Counted from the stretch's first letter, positions 25,560 to 34,832 are shown. The stretch is DNA of 40,261 nucleotides from Candidatus Coprenecus merdigallinarum (GCA_018712545.1 DVGV01000064.1:1-40261), one strand, 5' to 3'. Program-made: numbers and translations. The notes: generated by a model not told the origin, from the letters alone.

Positions 25560-27104
25560 ATGGACAAGAAAGTATTACTTATGATCCTCGACGGCTGGGG
25601 CGAGGGCAAGCATGACCGCTCCAACGCCATCTACACTCAGGGAACTCCCAATCTCGACAAGCTCAGGGCACAATACCCCGTATCGTTTCTGAAAGCCTGC
25701 GGTGAGGACGTGGGTCTTCCCGCCGGACAGATGGGCAACTCCGAGGTGGGACACCTCAACATCGGCGCAGGCCGCATCGTATATCAGGACCTGGTCAAGA
25801 TCAACATGGCCTGCAGCCAGCACAAACTTCTGGAAAACAAGGAAATCAAAGCAGCATACGACTATGTGGCAGCCAGCGGCAGGGCCCTGCACTTCTTCGG
25901 ACTGTGCTCCCACGGCGGAGTCCACAGCTCCCTGGCACACCTCTACGAGTTCCTCGAGGTGGCCGCACAGTATCAGCTGCCCAAGGTATATGTCCACTGC
26001 TTCATGGACGGCCGCGACTGTGACCCCCGTAGCGGCAAGGGCTTCATCGAGGAGCTGCAGGCCAAGTGCGCAGAGTTACGCGCAAAATATCCCGACCCTT
26101 CGCAGGGCCCCGTCATCGCCAGCATCATAGGCCGCTACTACGCCATGGACCGCGACAAGAGGTGGGACCGTGTCAAGATGGCCTACGACTTAGTTGTAAG
26201 CGGTGAGGGCGAGAAGTTCACCGACCCCGTAGCCGCCATGCAGAGCTCCTACGACGAGGGCGTGACCGACGAGTTCGTAAAGCCCCACTGCGGCGTGGAT
26301 GCCGCCGGCAAGCCCCTGGGACTCATCTCCGAGGGCGATGCCGTCATCTTCTACAACTTCCGCAACGACCGCGCCCGCGAGATTACCGCAGTGCTCACCC
26401 AGCAGGACATGCCGGAGCAGGGCATGAAGACCATCCCCCTGTACTACTGCTGCCTGACCCCCTACGACGACAAGTTCACCGGACTGCACATCCTCTTCGA
26501 CAAGGAGAACGTGCCCGACACCATCGGCGAGGTAGTTTCCAAGGCCGGACGCAGGCAGCTCCGCATCGCCGAGACCGAGAAATACGCCCATGTGACCTTC
26601 TTCTTCTCAGGCGGACGCGAGGAACCTTTCGAAGGCGAGTCCAGGATACTGATCAACTCCCCCAAAGTGGCTACCTACGACCTGAAGCCGGAGATGTCCG
26701 CTCCCGAAGTGACCGAGGCCCTCGTCGCCGAACTGAACAAAGGCGTACACGACATGGTCATCCTCAATTTCGCCAACGGAGACATGGTAGGCCATACCGG
26801 AGTCTACGAGGCCATCTGCAAAGCAGTCAAGACGGTGGACGAGTGTGTCGCCAAGGTAGTGGACGCCGCCCGTGCCAATGGCTACTCGGTATTCATCACC
26901 GCCGACCACGGCAATGCCGACCATGCTGTCAACGAGGACGGCTCGCCCAATACAGCCCACTCCCTCAACGTAGTGCCCTTCATCGCCGTGGATGACGACA
27001 TCAAGAGCCTGCGCAACGGACGTCTGGCGGATATCGCCCCCACCATGCTCAAGCTCATGGGCATCCCCGCCCCTGCCGACATGACAGGCGAGCCCCTCTT
27101 CTAA
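25560..27104 (+). CDS. gpmI: 2,3-bisphosphoglycerate-independent phosphoglycerate mutase
   Basis: Cytoplasmic glycolytic enzyme interconverting 3- and 2-phosphoglycerate through a phosphoserine intermediate, with two metal ions. The 514-residue protein has the N-terminal metal site [11 protein letters not shown], the catalytic Ser61 in [16 protein letters not shown], the phosphotransferase-insert motifs [14 protein letters not shown] and [15 protein letters not shown], and the C-terminal metal ligands in [12 protein letters not shown] and the following HSLNVVPF. Length and motif order are standard. It is preceded by a clear -7 box and followed by a hairpin, so it is probably a single-gene unit. 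Codon use is strongly GC-ending, as expected for a highly expressed gene in this genome. Confidence 0.98.
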   Translation: MDKKVLLMILDGWGEGKHDRSNAIYTQGTPNLDKLRAQYPVSFLKACGEDVGLPAGQMGNSEVGHLNIGAGRIVYQDLVKINMACSQHKLLENKEIKAAYDYVAASGRALHFFGLCSHGGVHSSLAHLYEFLEVAAQYQLPKVYVHCFMDGRDCDPRSGKGFIEELQAKCAELRAKYPDPSQGPVIASIIGRYYAMDRDKRWDRVKMAYDLVVSGEGEKFTDPVAAMQSSYDEGVTDEFVKPHCGVDAAGKPLGLISEGDAVIFYNFRNDRAREITAVLTQQDMPEQGMKTIPLYYCCLTPYDDKFTGLHILFDKENVPDTIGEVVSKAGRRQLRIAETEKYAHVTFFFSGGREEPFEGESRILINSPKVATYDLKPEMSAPEVTEALVAELNKGVHDMVILNFANGDMVGHTGVYEAICKAVKTVDECVAKVVDAARANGYSVFITADHGNADHAVNEDGSPNTAHSLNVVPFIAVDDDIKSLRNGRLADIAPTMLKLMGIPAPADMTGEPLF

Positions 27105-27131
27105 ACAGCACATATTTCATCACGATACATC

Positions 27132-27170
27132 ACAGCCGGAGCCGTCCACATCGGATTGCCCGGCTGTTGG
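27132..27170 (+). terminator. Likely gpmI terminator hairpin
   Basis: ACAGCCGG (27132-27139) pairs with CCGGCTGT (27160-27167) across a 20-base loop and is followed by TGGTTTTA. It lies 28 bases after the gpmI stop. Confidence 0.5.
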
Positions 27171-27244
27171 TTTTATCAGCAGTCAGTTTGCGGGAAAAGC
27201 GAAAGCCGCTAAGCCCCTGATAATCATTAACAACCTGTATCGAG

Positions 27245-27287
27245 AAGGTGCCCTGTCGGTTTTTGAAACGCTGACGCGCCACCTTTT
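27245..27287 (+). repeat. REP-like element, upstream copy flanking the RAYT gene
   Basis: Begins AAGGTGCCCTGTCGG, continues through TTTGAAACG and ends CCACCTTTT. The same bases in inverted orientation form the downstream element at 28482-28528. Ends AAGGTG/CACCTT can pair. The interval 27306-27499 shows no gene. Confidence 0.75.
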
Positions 27288-27289
27288 AG

Positions 27290-27305
27290 CAAGTATAAAT
27301 ACTTG
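27290..27305. repeat. Small perfect palindrome
   Basis: CAAGTATAAATACTTG has 7-base arms and a 2-base centre, directly after the upstream REP-like element. It may belong to the RAYT unit or be an operator. Confidence 0.4.
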
Positions 27306-27499
27306 ATTGTTAGACAAATAACACGCCTATTCCGTGTCCCAAAAGTGAATCTGAAAATTGCCAGGAAGGGATATTGCGGCAGACTGACAGGTAGGAGCGG
27401 CATTGGCCTACGATGTTGTCCAGACAGAAAGACACATCGATTTTACCAATAACGTAAATTTTTAATAACTAGCCTATTGCGATTGCGGGAAATTTGTGC

Positions 27500-27508
27500 A
27501 ATATTTGC
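27500..27508 (+). promoter_or_regulatory. Degenerate -7 box before the RAYT gene
   Basis: AATATTTGC differs from TAnnTTTGC at one base and ends only 3 bases before the ATG, implying an extremely short or absent leader. Confidence 0.35.
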
Positions 27509-27511
27509 GCT

Positions 27512-28357
27512 ATGGAAAAAAGTTACTGGCACATCTGTACGGACGGGCTGGCGCGGGAGATTATCTTCAAGGATGTGAAAGACTACATCTTCGGGATGAA
27601 CGGAGTGCCGGCGCTGTCCCTTTCTTATGACATCACTGTCCTGGCTTTCTGCCTGATGAGCAATCATGTCCATTTTGTCGTTCACGGAGTTGAGAAAGGC
27701 TGCAGGGCTTTTATCACGGCATACAAGAAGCGTCTGTCACTAATTGCCGATGTCGGTATGGCTGACATCTGTGTCAAGCAGATAGATACGGACGATTATC
27801 TTCTCAGGGTCATCGGGTATGTGTTGCGCAACCCGGTCGGGGCCGGTCTCGGAGTAATGCCTCAGTTCTACCGCTGGAGCTCCGCGTCGCTTTACTTCAA
27901 TAAAGACAGGGTGGTTGACGGTATTACAGTAGAGGATGTGGGCACTAAAAAGATGCGTGGGATACTCCGTTCGCATTATCGGCTTCCTTCAGACTATATC
28001 ATTACGGCAGACGGCATGGTGGATCCGTCATGTTACGTGGATTACCGGGCAGTGGAGAGCCTCTTCGGTCATGTCGGCCGTATGCTGTATTTTCTTTCCC
28101 GCAACGATGATATGGAGATGGAGCTTACTGAAAACCATCTCTCCAAGTCCAGCTACTCCGATGAGGAACTGGCAGTCTCAGTGCGTGTAATCTGCCGCGA
28201 GAAGTTCGGCTGCGACTCACCCGACAGTCTGAGCGTGGAGGCCCGATACTCCCTCGCCTCCATCTTGCGCAAGCGTTACGGCCTGGGCCCGAAACAGCTG
28301 GCGCGTCTGACCGGCACGGATCCCCAGCTCCTCAGAGGCATCCTGCTGAAGAAATAA
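27512..28357 (+). CDS. REP-associated tyrosine transposase (Y1/IS200-like HUH endonuclease)
   Basis: A 281-residue single-strand DNA endonuclease of the Y1 family. The HUH motif is NHVHFVVHG (His52 and His54), preceded by YDITVLAFCLMS as usual in RAYTs. A candidate catalytic tyrosine is Tyr71 in FITAYKKRLS, and VIGYVLRNPVGAGL matches the conserved Y-x-x-x-NPV segment. The last 60 residues (SVEARYSLASILRKRYGLGPKQLARLTG) look like a helix-turn-helix, an extension known in this group. The ATG at 27512 is used; upstream extension has only a TTG. The gene is flanked by inverted copies of one palindromic element, the classic RAYT/REP arrangement. RAYTs are usually single-copy and domesticated rather than freely mobile. 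Confidence 0.88.
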   Translation: MEKSYWHICTDGLAREIIFKDVKDYIFGMNGVPALSLSYDITVLAFCLMSNHVHFVVHGVEKGCRAFITAYKKRLSLIADVGMADICVKQIDTDDYLLRVIGYVLRNPVGAGLGVMPQFYRWSSASLYFNKDRVVDGITVEDVGTKKMRGILRSHYRLPSDYIITADGMVDPSCYVDYRAVESLFGHVGRMLYFLSRNDDMEMELTENHLSKSSYSDEELAVSVRVICREKFGCDSPDSLSVEARYSLASILRKRYGLGPKQLARLTGTDPQLLRGILLKK

Positions 28358-28481
28358 TAGAGCGGCCGGCTGTTCCCGGAGCCTTGCCGGGCGTTATCAG
28401 ATTCATTCGCAGAGACGGTGATTGGAGACGTGGCAAGGAATGATATGAGCACTGCTCTGATATTCAGCTACTTGGCGGCGC

Positions 28482-28528
28482 AAAAAGGTGCCCTGTTGCC
28501 GTTTCAAATGCCGACAGGGCACCTTTTT
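28482..28528 (-). repeat. REP-like element, downstream copy (perfect 15-bp stem)
   Basis: AAAAAGGTGCCCTGT (28482-28496) and its exact complement (28514-28528) enclose a 17-base loop containing GTTTCAAATG. Read on the minus strand it matches the element at 27245-27287 through AAGGTGCCCTGTCGG and TTTGAAACG. It could also terminate the RAYT transcript. The interval 28358-28481 shows only a short weak hairpin (CCCGG/CCGGG at 28375-28391). Confidence 0.85.
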
Positions 28529-28651
28529 AAGAAACTAACTGAAAGGCAGCCAGCAACATACGGACTTGCGACCTTGCCCTGTTACAATCAATAGTGTCGT
28601 CCCGCCGGAGTGGTTGCAGCCGGATATTGTATGGATATTGAAAAAAATCTC

Positions 28652-28660
28652 TATATTTGC
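28652..28660 (+). promoter_or_regulatory. Promoter -7 box of the cobalamin operon
   Basis: TATATTTGC, a perfect -7 box, placed directly before the riboswitch so that the whole aptamer lies in the leader. Confidence 0.6.
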
Positions 28661-28663
28661 AGC

Positions 28664-28842
28664 CGCAACGGTTCCTCCCCGGAGGATTAAAAGGGAACCG
28701 GGTGAGAGTCCCGGACAGTTCCCGCTGCTGTGAGTTCCTATGATGTTCCGGCACTTTTGCCACTGAGACTGCGGAAGATTGACCGTCTACGCACCTCGGG
28801 AAGGCGTCCGGAGCGGAACGAGTCAGAAGACCTGCCTTGCAC
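28664..28842 (+). promoter_or_regulatory. Cobalamin riboswitch
   Basis: The leader carries the conserved blocks of the B12 aptamer in order: GGTTCC, then AAAAGGGAACCGGGTGAGAG followed by TCCCGGACAGT and CCCGCTGCTGTGA, then GCCACTG, GGGAAGGCG and the B12 box GAGTCAGAAGACCTGCC. Binding of adenosyl- or aqua-cobalamin normally represses expression downstream. It lies about 100 bases before the BtuB-like gene; the expression platform between 28843 and 28942 was not resolved by eye. Confidence 0.95.
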
Positions 28843-28942
28843 ACGGATCAGCGGCCTACGGGTGTTTAGGCTCCGGACTCTGAGAGGTCTTCGCGGCGTT
28901 TCTGCCCTTCAAGCTGCTGTCCATAATTTAGGAAAATGAAAT

Positions 28943-30994
28943 ATGGCAGTAGAAATCAGATATAGGACAATGGCTCTGGCACTTGCGGCAATGCTCGCAG
29001 GCAGCTGCTTCTTTGCGGCCTCCGCCCAGGACCGCGACTCTACCGCCGTATCGGAGGAGAAGAACTGGGCCTCCGACACCACCCTCAGCATCGACGAGGT
29101 GATGGTGGTCGCCACCCGCACCTCCCAGGAGGTCGTCCCGGTGCAGATGCTCTCGGGCGAGAAGCTCAGAAGCCTCGGCACCCACTCTATCGCCGATGCA
29201 ATAAGGTATTTCTCCGGGGTGCAGATCAAGGACTTCGGCGGCATCGGCGGACTCAAGAGCATCAATGTCCGCAGCCTCGGCAGCCAGCACGTGGGAGTGT
29301 TCTACGACGGGGTGGAGCTCGGCAACGCCCAGAACGGCATAGTGGACCTCGGCCGCTTCTCCCTCGACAACATGGAGTCTGTCTCCCTCTACAACGGCCA
29401 GAAAAGCGCTACCCTCCAGTCCGCCAAGGACTACGCCTCAGCCAACGCCGTCTACCTCCGGACCAAGAAGCCCCGCTTTACCGACGGCAAGCGCAACAAC
29501 TGGAACTTCGGACTCAAGGGCGGCTCGTTCATGACCGTCAACCCGTCGGTGCTCTGGGAACATAAGATATCGGACCGCCTGTCCCTCTCGGCCAGCACCG
29601 AATTCCTCTATACCACCGGCCGGTACAAGTTCACCTACGCCAAGCAGGACGGCTACGACACCACCGGCGTCCGCCAGAACGGAGACGTGCGGATGACCCG
29701 CGCCGAGGTGGCCCTCTTCGGGGACATTGAGGGCGGATACTGGCGGGCCAAGGTCTATTTCTACGACTCGGAGCGGGGCTATCCCGGCGCTGTGGTCCGC
29801 GGCAAGTTCGTACATCAGGACCGCCAGTGGGACGACAACTTCTTCGCCCAGGGCTCCTTCAAGAAGGACTTCGCCCCCTGGTACTCCCTGCAGGTCAGCG
29901 GCAAGTATGCCTACGACTACCTCCACTACCTCGCCGACCCCCGCCTCGACGTGACGGCCATGTACGTGGACAACCGCTACCGCCAGCAGGAGGCCTACCT
30001 CTCCGCGGCACACCGCTTCAAGCCCTTCAGGTGGTGGACATTGTCCCTCGCCACCGACTTCCAGTGGAACAGCCTTGACGCCGACCTGCGGGACTTCGTC
30101 TACCCCCTGCGCTACGCCGGATACGGAGCCGCCGCCACCGCCTTCGAGTTCGGAGGACTGAAACTCTCCGCCTCCCTCCTCTACACCTATATCCACGATG
30201 TGCTGAGAGCCTCGGACGCCGAGATGGAAGACCGGCACCAGCTCTCCCCCGCCGTCATTGCCTCGTGGAAGCCCTTCAGGGATATCGACTTAGAGCTGAG
30301 GGCATTCTACAAGAAGAACTACCGCATGCCCACCTTCAACGACCTCTACTACACCTTCACCGGAGCATCCTGGCTGGAGCCGGAGGAGACCAGCCAGTAC
30401 GACTTCGGGGCCACCTGGCACCTGATACGCAGCCGCGGCTGGTTCCGCGGATTGGACATACAGGCCGACGTGTATTTCAACCAGATAGACAACAAGATCA
30501 TAGCCATGCCCACCTCCAACCAGTTCCGCTGGACGATGATGAACCTCGGCTACGTGGAGATACTCGGAGTGGACGCGGCGGCCCAGGGCTACTTCCGGTT
30601 CGGACCGGTGGACGTTTCCCCCAGAGTCAACTACACCTTCCAGCGGGCCCGCGACCTGACCGACCCGACATCCGAATGGTACGGCGGACAGGTGGCCTAC
30701 ATCCCCCTGCACAGCTGCTCTGTGACCCTCGGCGCGGCCTACAGCAGCTGGTCCTTCAACTACAGCTTCATCTACACCGGCGAGCGCTACGAATCCTCGG
30801 CCAACATCCCCGAGAACTACGCCCAGCCCTGGTACACCCACGACATATCCCTGACCAAGTCCTTCCTCTTCAAGGGGTGGGAGCTGCAGGCCACGGCCCT
30901 GGTCAACAACATCCTCAACCAGCAGTACGAGGTGGTCAAGTGCTACCCGATGCCGGGCACCAACTTCATGATTAAAGTCAATTTCATCCTATGA
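28943..30994 (+). CDS. btuB: BtuB-like TonB-dependent cobalamin receptor
   Basis: Outer-membrane channel of 683 residues, first gene after the cobalamin riboswitch. Signal peptide, then a TonB-box-like EVMVVATRTSQEVVPVQ, a plug domain (SIADAIRYFSGVQIKDFGG, SINVRSLGSQHVGVFYDG) and a beta-barrel (ending NFMIKVNFIL with terminal Leu). It lacks the STN and carboxypeptidase-like extensions of SusC proteins. A later in-frame ATG (28970) would also give a signal peptide. The riboswitch and the BtuG/BtuH-like lipoproteins directly downstream make corrinoid uptake the likely role. Its stop overlaps the next start (ATGA), indicating translational coupling. Confidence 0.9.
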   Translation: MAVEIRYRTMALALAAMLAGSCFFAASAQDRDSTAVSEEKNWASDTTLSIDEVMVVATRTSQEVVPVQMLSGEKLRSLGTHSIADAIRYFSGVQIKDFGGIGGLKSINVRSLGSQHVGVFYDGVELGNAQNGIVDLGRFSLDNMESVSLYNGQKSATLQSAKDYASANAVYLRTKKPRFTDGKRNNWNFGLKGGSFMTVNPSVLWEHKISDRLSLSASTEFLYTTGRYKFTYAKQDGYDTTGVRQNGDVRMTRAEVALFGDIEGGYWRAKVYFYDSERGYPGAVVRGKFVHQDRQWDDNFFAQGSFKKDFAPWYSLQVSGKYAYDYLHYLADPRLDVTAMYVDNRYRQQEAYLSAAHRFKPFRWWTLSLATDFQWNSLDADLRDFVYPLRYAGYGAAATAFEFGGLKLSASLLYTYIHDVLRASDAEMEDRHQLSPAVIASWKPFRDIDLELRAFYKKNYRMPTFNDLYYTFTGASWLEPEETSQYDFGATWHLIRSRGWFRGLDIQADVYFNQIDNKIIAMPTSNQFRWTMMNLGYVEILGVDAAAQGYFRFGPVDVSPRVNYTFQRARDLTDPTSEWYGGQVAYIPLHSCSVTLGAAYSSWSFNYSFIYTGERYESSANIPENYAQPWYTHDISLTKSFLFKGWELQATALVNNILNQQYEVVKCYPMPGTNFMIKVNFIL

Positions 30995-32163
30995 GAATAA
31001 ATACTGCATATACTCTTTTCGGACTGCTGTCCGTATGTCTGGCCGGCGCGGTCATAACCTCCTGCCGGGGGATTGAGCCCATCACCCCCTCGACGGGCAA
31101 TGAGGTCACCGGCGGCTCGGAGGCGGGGGAGGTCAAGGGCTTCTTCCTGCTCAACGAGGGCAATATGGGCAGCAACAAGGCCACTCTCGACTATTTCGAC
31201 TATGCCACAGGGGTCTACACCCGCAACATATTCGCAGAGCGCAATCCGGGAGTGGCCCTCGAGCTCGGGGATGTTGGCAATGACCTCGGCATCTACGGGG
31301 GCAGGCTCTACGCCGTCATCAACTGCTCCAACCTCGTGGAGGTCATGGACGTAGAGACCGCCCGGCACATAGCGGAGATACCCCTGCCCAACTGCCGGTA
31401 CATCGCCTTCGACGGTGGCTACGCCTACGTCAGCTCCTACGCCGGGGCAGTAGAATTCGACCCGGAGTACCGCAGGGGCTACGTAGCCAAGATAGACACT
31501 GTGACCATGCAGGTGGTGGACACCTGCGGAGTGGGCTACCAGCCGGAGGAAATGGCGGTGGTGGACGGACGGCTCTACGTGGCCAATTCCGGGGGCTACA
31601 TGGCTCCGGACTACGACCTCACGGTATCGGTCATCGACCTGGCGACCTTCGAGGTATGCAATGAGATAGAGGTGGCTCCGAACCTGCATCAGGTCAAAAT
31701 AGGCGGCGACGGGATGCTCTACATCTCCTCCCGGGGAGACTACTACGGGCATCAGTCCTCGACCTGGGTCGTCGATCCCTCGACGGACGAGGTGGTGCGG
31801 GAGCTCCAGCTGCTGCAGAACAGTGACATGGCAGTCTACGGCGACTCACTCTATGTCATCTCCCACTCCTGGAGCAATGTCTCCCTGGACTACAGCACCG
31901 GCTACGCCGTCTTCGACACCCGGGAGGGCATCACCGTCACCCGCAACTTCGTCACCGACGGCACGGAAGAGGAAATCACCACCCCCTACTGCATCGCCGT
32001 CAACCCCTCCAACGGGGATATCTTCCTGACCGACGCCAAGGACCACGTCACCCCCGGCCGCATCCACTGCTACGGGCAGGACGGCGTCCGGAAGTGGTCG
32101 GCCACCACCGGTGATATCCCCGGTCACATTGTATTTACCCGCAAACCATTAAAATCTTTATAA
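30991..32163 (+). CDS. btuG: BtuG-like surface lipoprotein with YncE-type beta-propeller
   Basis: A 390-residue lipoprotein (lipobox ITSC) with the repeated pattern of a seven-bladed YncE/DUF5074-like propeller, for example GIYGGRLYAVINCSNLVEVMD, GYQPEEMAVVDGRLYVAN and NSDMAVYGDSLYVISHSW. In Bacteroides thetaiotaomicron BtuG proteins of this fold sit on the cell surface on top of BtuB and bind B12 extremely tightly (from memory). Here the gene overlaps the BtuB-like stop by 4 bases and lies under a cobalamin riboswitch, which strongly supports the same role. The next gene begins 1 base after its stop. The binding residues were not identified. Confidence 0.87.
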   Translation: MRINTAYTLFGLLSVCLAGAVITSCRGIEPITPSTGNEVTGGSEAGEVKGFFLLNEGNMGSNKATLDYFDYATGVYTRNIFAERNPGVALELGDVGNDLGIYGGRLYAVINCSNLVEVMDVETARHIAEIPLPNCRYIAFDGGYAYVSSYAGAVEFDPEYRRGYVAKIDTVTMQVVDTCGVGYQPEEMAVVDGRLYVANSGGYMAPDYDLTVSVIDLATFEVCNEIEVAPNLHQVKIGGDGMLYISSRGDYYGHQSSTWVVDPSTDEVVRELQLLQNSDMAVYGDSLYVISHSWSNVSLDYSTGYAVFDTREGITVTRNFVTDGTEEEITTPYCIAVNPSNGDIFLTDAKDHVTPGRIHCYGQDGVRKWSATTGDIPGHIVFTRKPLKSL

Positions 32164-32164
32164 A

Positions 32165-33151
32165 ATGAACCGAATTATTAAAGTTTCCCTTGCGGCCGCT
32201 GCCGCAGTCATCCTGGCCGCTTCATGCCAGAAAGAGATTCCCGCACCCACAGTATCCCTCAATCAGAGCTATGAGGCAGTAATCGGTGAGGAGTTCACCC
32301 TTACACCTGTCTATGAGAACTGCGACAATGCCATCTACACATGGACCCTCAACGAGGAGGTCATCGGAGAAGAGGCGACCCTCACTTACACCTTCGAGGA
32401 AGCAGGCATATTCCCGGTATCCCTCAGCGTGGAGACCGAGGGCGGCATAGCCACCGCATCCACACAGATATCCGTAAGCTACAAATACGCAGTCCTGACA
32501 TTCGAGGGCGAGTACTGGGATGCACTCGTGGATGATCCGCAGTATGGCGGACCGCTGCTCTACGGCGACATGGTCAGCGGCGTGGACTACAGCTGGTATG
32601 ATGACGGCAATACATTCCTCGCATCTGAGCTTTGCGAGAGCTACGGCGCCGCAATTTACTGGAACGGTGGCCACGCCATATCCAACTATGTAGGGCAGGA
32701 AGCCACCGGCGATTACACGCTGCAGCTGGCGATACCCCTGGAGAGCGGCCACGACGGTTCTAAGAACTTCTGCGTCCACAACGGCTACAAGAGCGGCAGC
32801 TCCATTGCCACCGGATACTTCTACTTCAAGGACGGTGTCGGCAGGACTATCGAAAGCATGTACGTCACAAACACCTCCTACTACCTCGGTTCATTCGACG
32901 TCCTCGGGACTGAGACAGACTGGACCAAAATCACAGCCACCGGCTACGATGCAGAGGGAGAAGTAACAGGCACCAGCGAATTCTACCTTTCCAAGGACGG
33001 CGAGAGCGTCAATGAGTGGACGCTGTGGGATCTTACCGGACTCGGTGCGCCTGTAAAAGTAGAGTTCGACATAACCTCATCCATTGTCAATGAGTGGGGT
33101 ATGGCCATCCCGGGATATTTCGCCTACGACGACGTGACCGTCAGAATGTAA
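32165..33151 (+). CDS. BtuH-like lipoprotein: PKD-like module plus DUF4465 domain
   Basis: A 328-residue lipoprotein (lipobox AASC). Residues of about 28-105 form a PKD/Ig-like beta module (YEAVIGEEFTLTPVYENC). The rest has the DUF4465 pattern (LTFEGEYWDALVDDPQYGG, VDYSWYDDGNTFLAS, SGHDGSKNFCVHNGYKSG, IPGYFAYDDV). DUF4465-type lipoproteins in Bacteroidetes cobalamin loci have been described as B12-binding BtuH proteins; this is recalled, not checked. Its place third in a riboswitch-controlled operon agrees. The N-terminal module is clearly related to the first module of the next protein, so both may dock on the same partner. Confidence 0.85.
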   Translation: MNRIIKVSLAAAAAVILAASCQKEIPAPTVSLNQSYEAVIGEEFTLTPVYENCDNAIYTWTLNEEVIGEEATLTYTFEEAGIFPVSLSVETEGGIATASTQISVSYKYAVLTFEGEYWDALVDDPQYGGPLLYGDMVSGVDYSWYDDGNTFLASELCESYGAAIYWNGGHAISNYVGQEATGDYTLQLAIPLESGHDGSKNFCVHNGYKSGSSIATGYFYFKDGVGRTIESMYVTNTSYYLGSFDVLGTETDWTKITATGYDAEGEVTGTSEFYLSKDGESVNEWTLWDLTGLGAPVKVEFDITSSIVNEWGMAIPGYFAYDDVTVRM

Positions 33152-33164
33152 CCGGAACCTATTG

Positions 33165-34832
33165 ATGAGAAACAATTTTTCTGCATTCATATTTTTAATA
33201 GTTTTTGCTCTTACCGGGTGCAGGGAACAGCGCGATTCCCTGCCTCCGGTAATTGTGCTTCAGCAGCAGCTCTACGAGACGGTCGTCGGAGAGCCGGTAA
33301 CCGTCACTCCGGAGTACGAGAACTGCGGGGAAGAGACCGTGTATCTCTGGACCTGCGAAGGAGAGACGCTTTCCACCGGACCGGCCCTCACGTTTGAGAG
33401 CGGGGAGCGGGGAGAATACTGGATACTGCTGACGGTCGGCAATTCCGCAGGAGAGGACAGGGCCGAGCTGCGTATAGACGTCTACGAGACCATGCCGCCG
33501 GAAGTGTCCCTGCCCGGAGCCTCCCGGGGTTTCTCAGTCCTGCAGGACTCCCTCCTGGTGCTTGCGCCCGAGGTCTCTTCCGCCCTGCCTGTCGCCTATT
33601 CCTGGACGGTGGACGGGGAGGAGGTCTCCGCTGATGCGGTCTACACATTCCCTACCGGGGAGACCGGAACGTTCGAAGGAAGGCTCCGAGTCGAGAACCG
33701 GGACGGAGCGGACGAGGTGGAATTTACCGTAGAGGTGCTCAGTCCCGGGGAGGCATTTTCCTGGACATTTGACCAGACGGAATACGGGGTATGCTCCGGA
33801 CGGAGCCTGCTGCTGCGGCCGCTGGACATAGAGCATCCTTTCGATGTCGTGTACACCTGGAGCGTGGACGGGGCTGAGGTACAGAGCGGGGAGGCGCCGG
33901 AATTTGTATTTGACCTTACAGCGGAAGGCTCCCACGCCGTGAATGTGACCATGCGTAATTCCTATACCACCGCCTCGCAGGACCTTACTGTGACGGTACT
34001 GCCGGCCGAAGGGACCTACTTCCGGGCGGCGGACGCCTCCAGCAGCGCGTTCATCTCCCGGGTCTGTGAATACACCCCCGCGCCGGGTCAGTTCATCAAC
34101 GAGGGCTATACCGCCACCACCATGCAGGAGGCCTGCGACTACGCCTACGGACGGTTGAGTGAGGGAGCATTTGTCTCGCTCGGGGCGTTCGGAGGCTATA
34201 TCATCGTCGGTTTCGACCACAGCGTGGAAAGCGGCGGCGAGGGAGCCCTGGACCTGCAGATTACCGGCAACGCCCACAGCTCCTCGTCCGAACCCGGCAT
34301 CATCTGGGTCAGCCAGGACGAGAACGGCAACGGCCTGCCCGACGACACCTGGTACGAGCTCCGCGGCTCCGAATACGGCAAGCCGGAGACCTGGCAGGAC
34401 TACGCCGTCACATACTACCGGCCGGCTGAGAACGGGATGAGCGTCGAATGGACCGACAACCGCGGCGGCTCGGGCACAGTCGATTACCTCCCTGCCTACC
34501 ACCATCAGGACAGCTACTTTCCCGCCTGGATCAGCGCCGGCAGCTACACCCTGCGCGGCACCCGCCTCCAGGACCGCCTCGAGGACGAGAACGGCAACGG
34601 CTCGCTGTGGATAGGACATCCCTTCGACTGGGGCTACGCCGACAACTGGAGCGAGACCGACCCCGACATCGACAAGTTCAGCATCTGCGACGCAGTGCGC
34701 TGGGACGGACAGTCCGCCGGCCTGAAGTACATAGACTTCATCAAGATCCAGTGCGGCGTCCAGGCCAAGGGCGGCTGGACCGGCGAGCAGTCCACCGAGA
34801 TTACCCTCATCCGCGACCTGCACATCGACTAA
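33165..34832 (+). CDS. PKD-repeat surface lipoprotein of the cobalamin operon, unknown role
   Basis: A 555-residue lipoprotein (lipobox LTGC). The ATG at 33165 is used in preference to an in-frame TTG just before it. Three or so PKD/Ig-like modules fill residues 25-285 (YETVVGEPVTVTPEYENC, VAYSWTVDGEEVSADAVYTF, VVYTWSVDGAEVQSGEAPEF). A distinct C-terminal domain of about 265 residues follows, with YTPAPGQFINEGYTATT, a calcium-loop-like DENGNGLPDDTWYEL, a second DENGNGSLWIG and KYIDFIKIQCGVQAKGGW. I recall similar 'cell surface' proteins beside B12 genes in Bacteroidetes but no function. Operon position suggests surface capture or handling of corrinoids. It is the last gene of the operon. Confidence 0.85.
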   Translation: MRNNFSAFIFLIVFALTGCREQRDSLPPVIVLQQQLYETVVGEPVTVTPEYENCGEETVYLWTCEGETLSTGPALTFESGERGEYWILLTVGNSAGEDRAELRIDVYETMPPEVSLPGASRGFSVLQDSLLVLAPEVSSALPVAYSWTVDGEEVSADAVYTFPTGETGTFEGRLRVENRDGADEVEFTVEVLSPGEAFSWTFDQTEYGVCSGRSLLLRPLDIEHPFDVVYTWSVDGAEVQSGEAPEFVFDLTAEGSHAVNVTMRNSYTTASQDLTVTVLPAEGTYFRAADASSSAFISRVCEYTPAPGQFINEGYTATTMQEACDYAYGRLSEGAFVSLGAFGGYIIVGFDHSVESGGEGALDLQITGNAHSSSSEPGIIWVSQDENGNGLPDDTWYELRGSEYGKPETWQDYAVTYYRPAENGMSVEWTDNRGGSGTVDYLPAYHHQDSYFPAWISAGSYTLRGTRLQDRLEDENGNGSLWIGHPFDWGYADNWSETDPDIDKFSICDAVRWDGQSAGLKYIDFIKIQCGVQAKGGWTGEQSTEITLIRDLHID

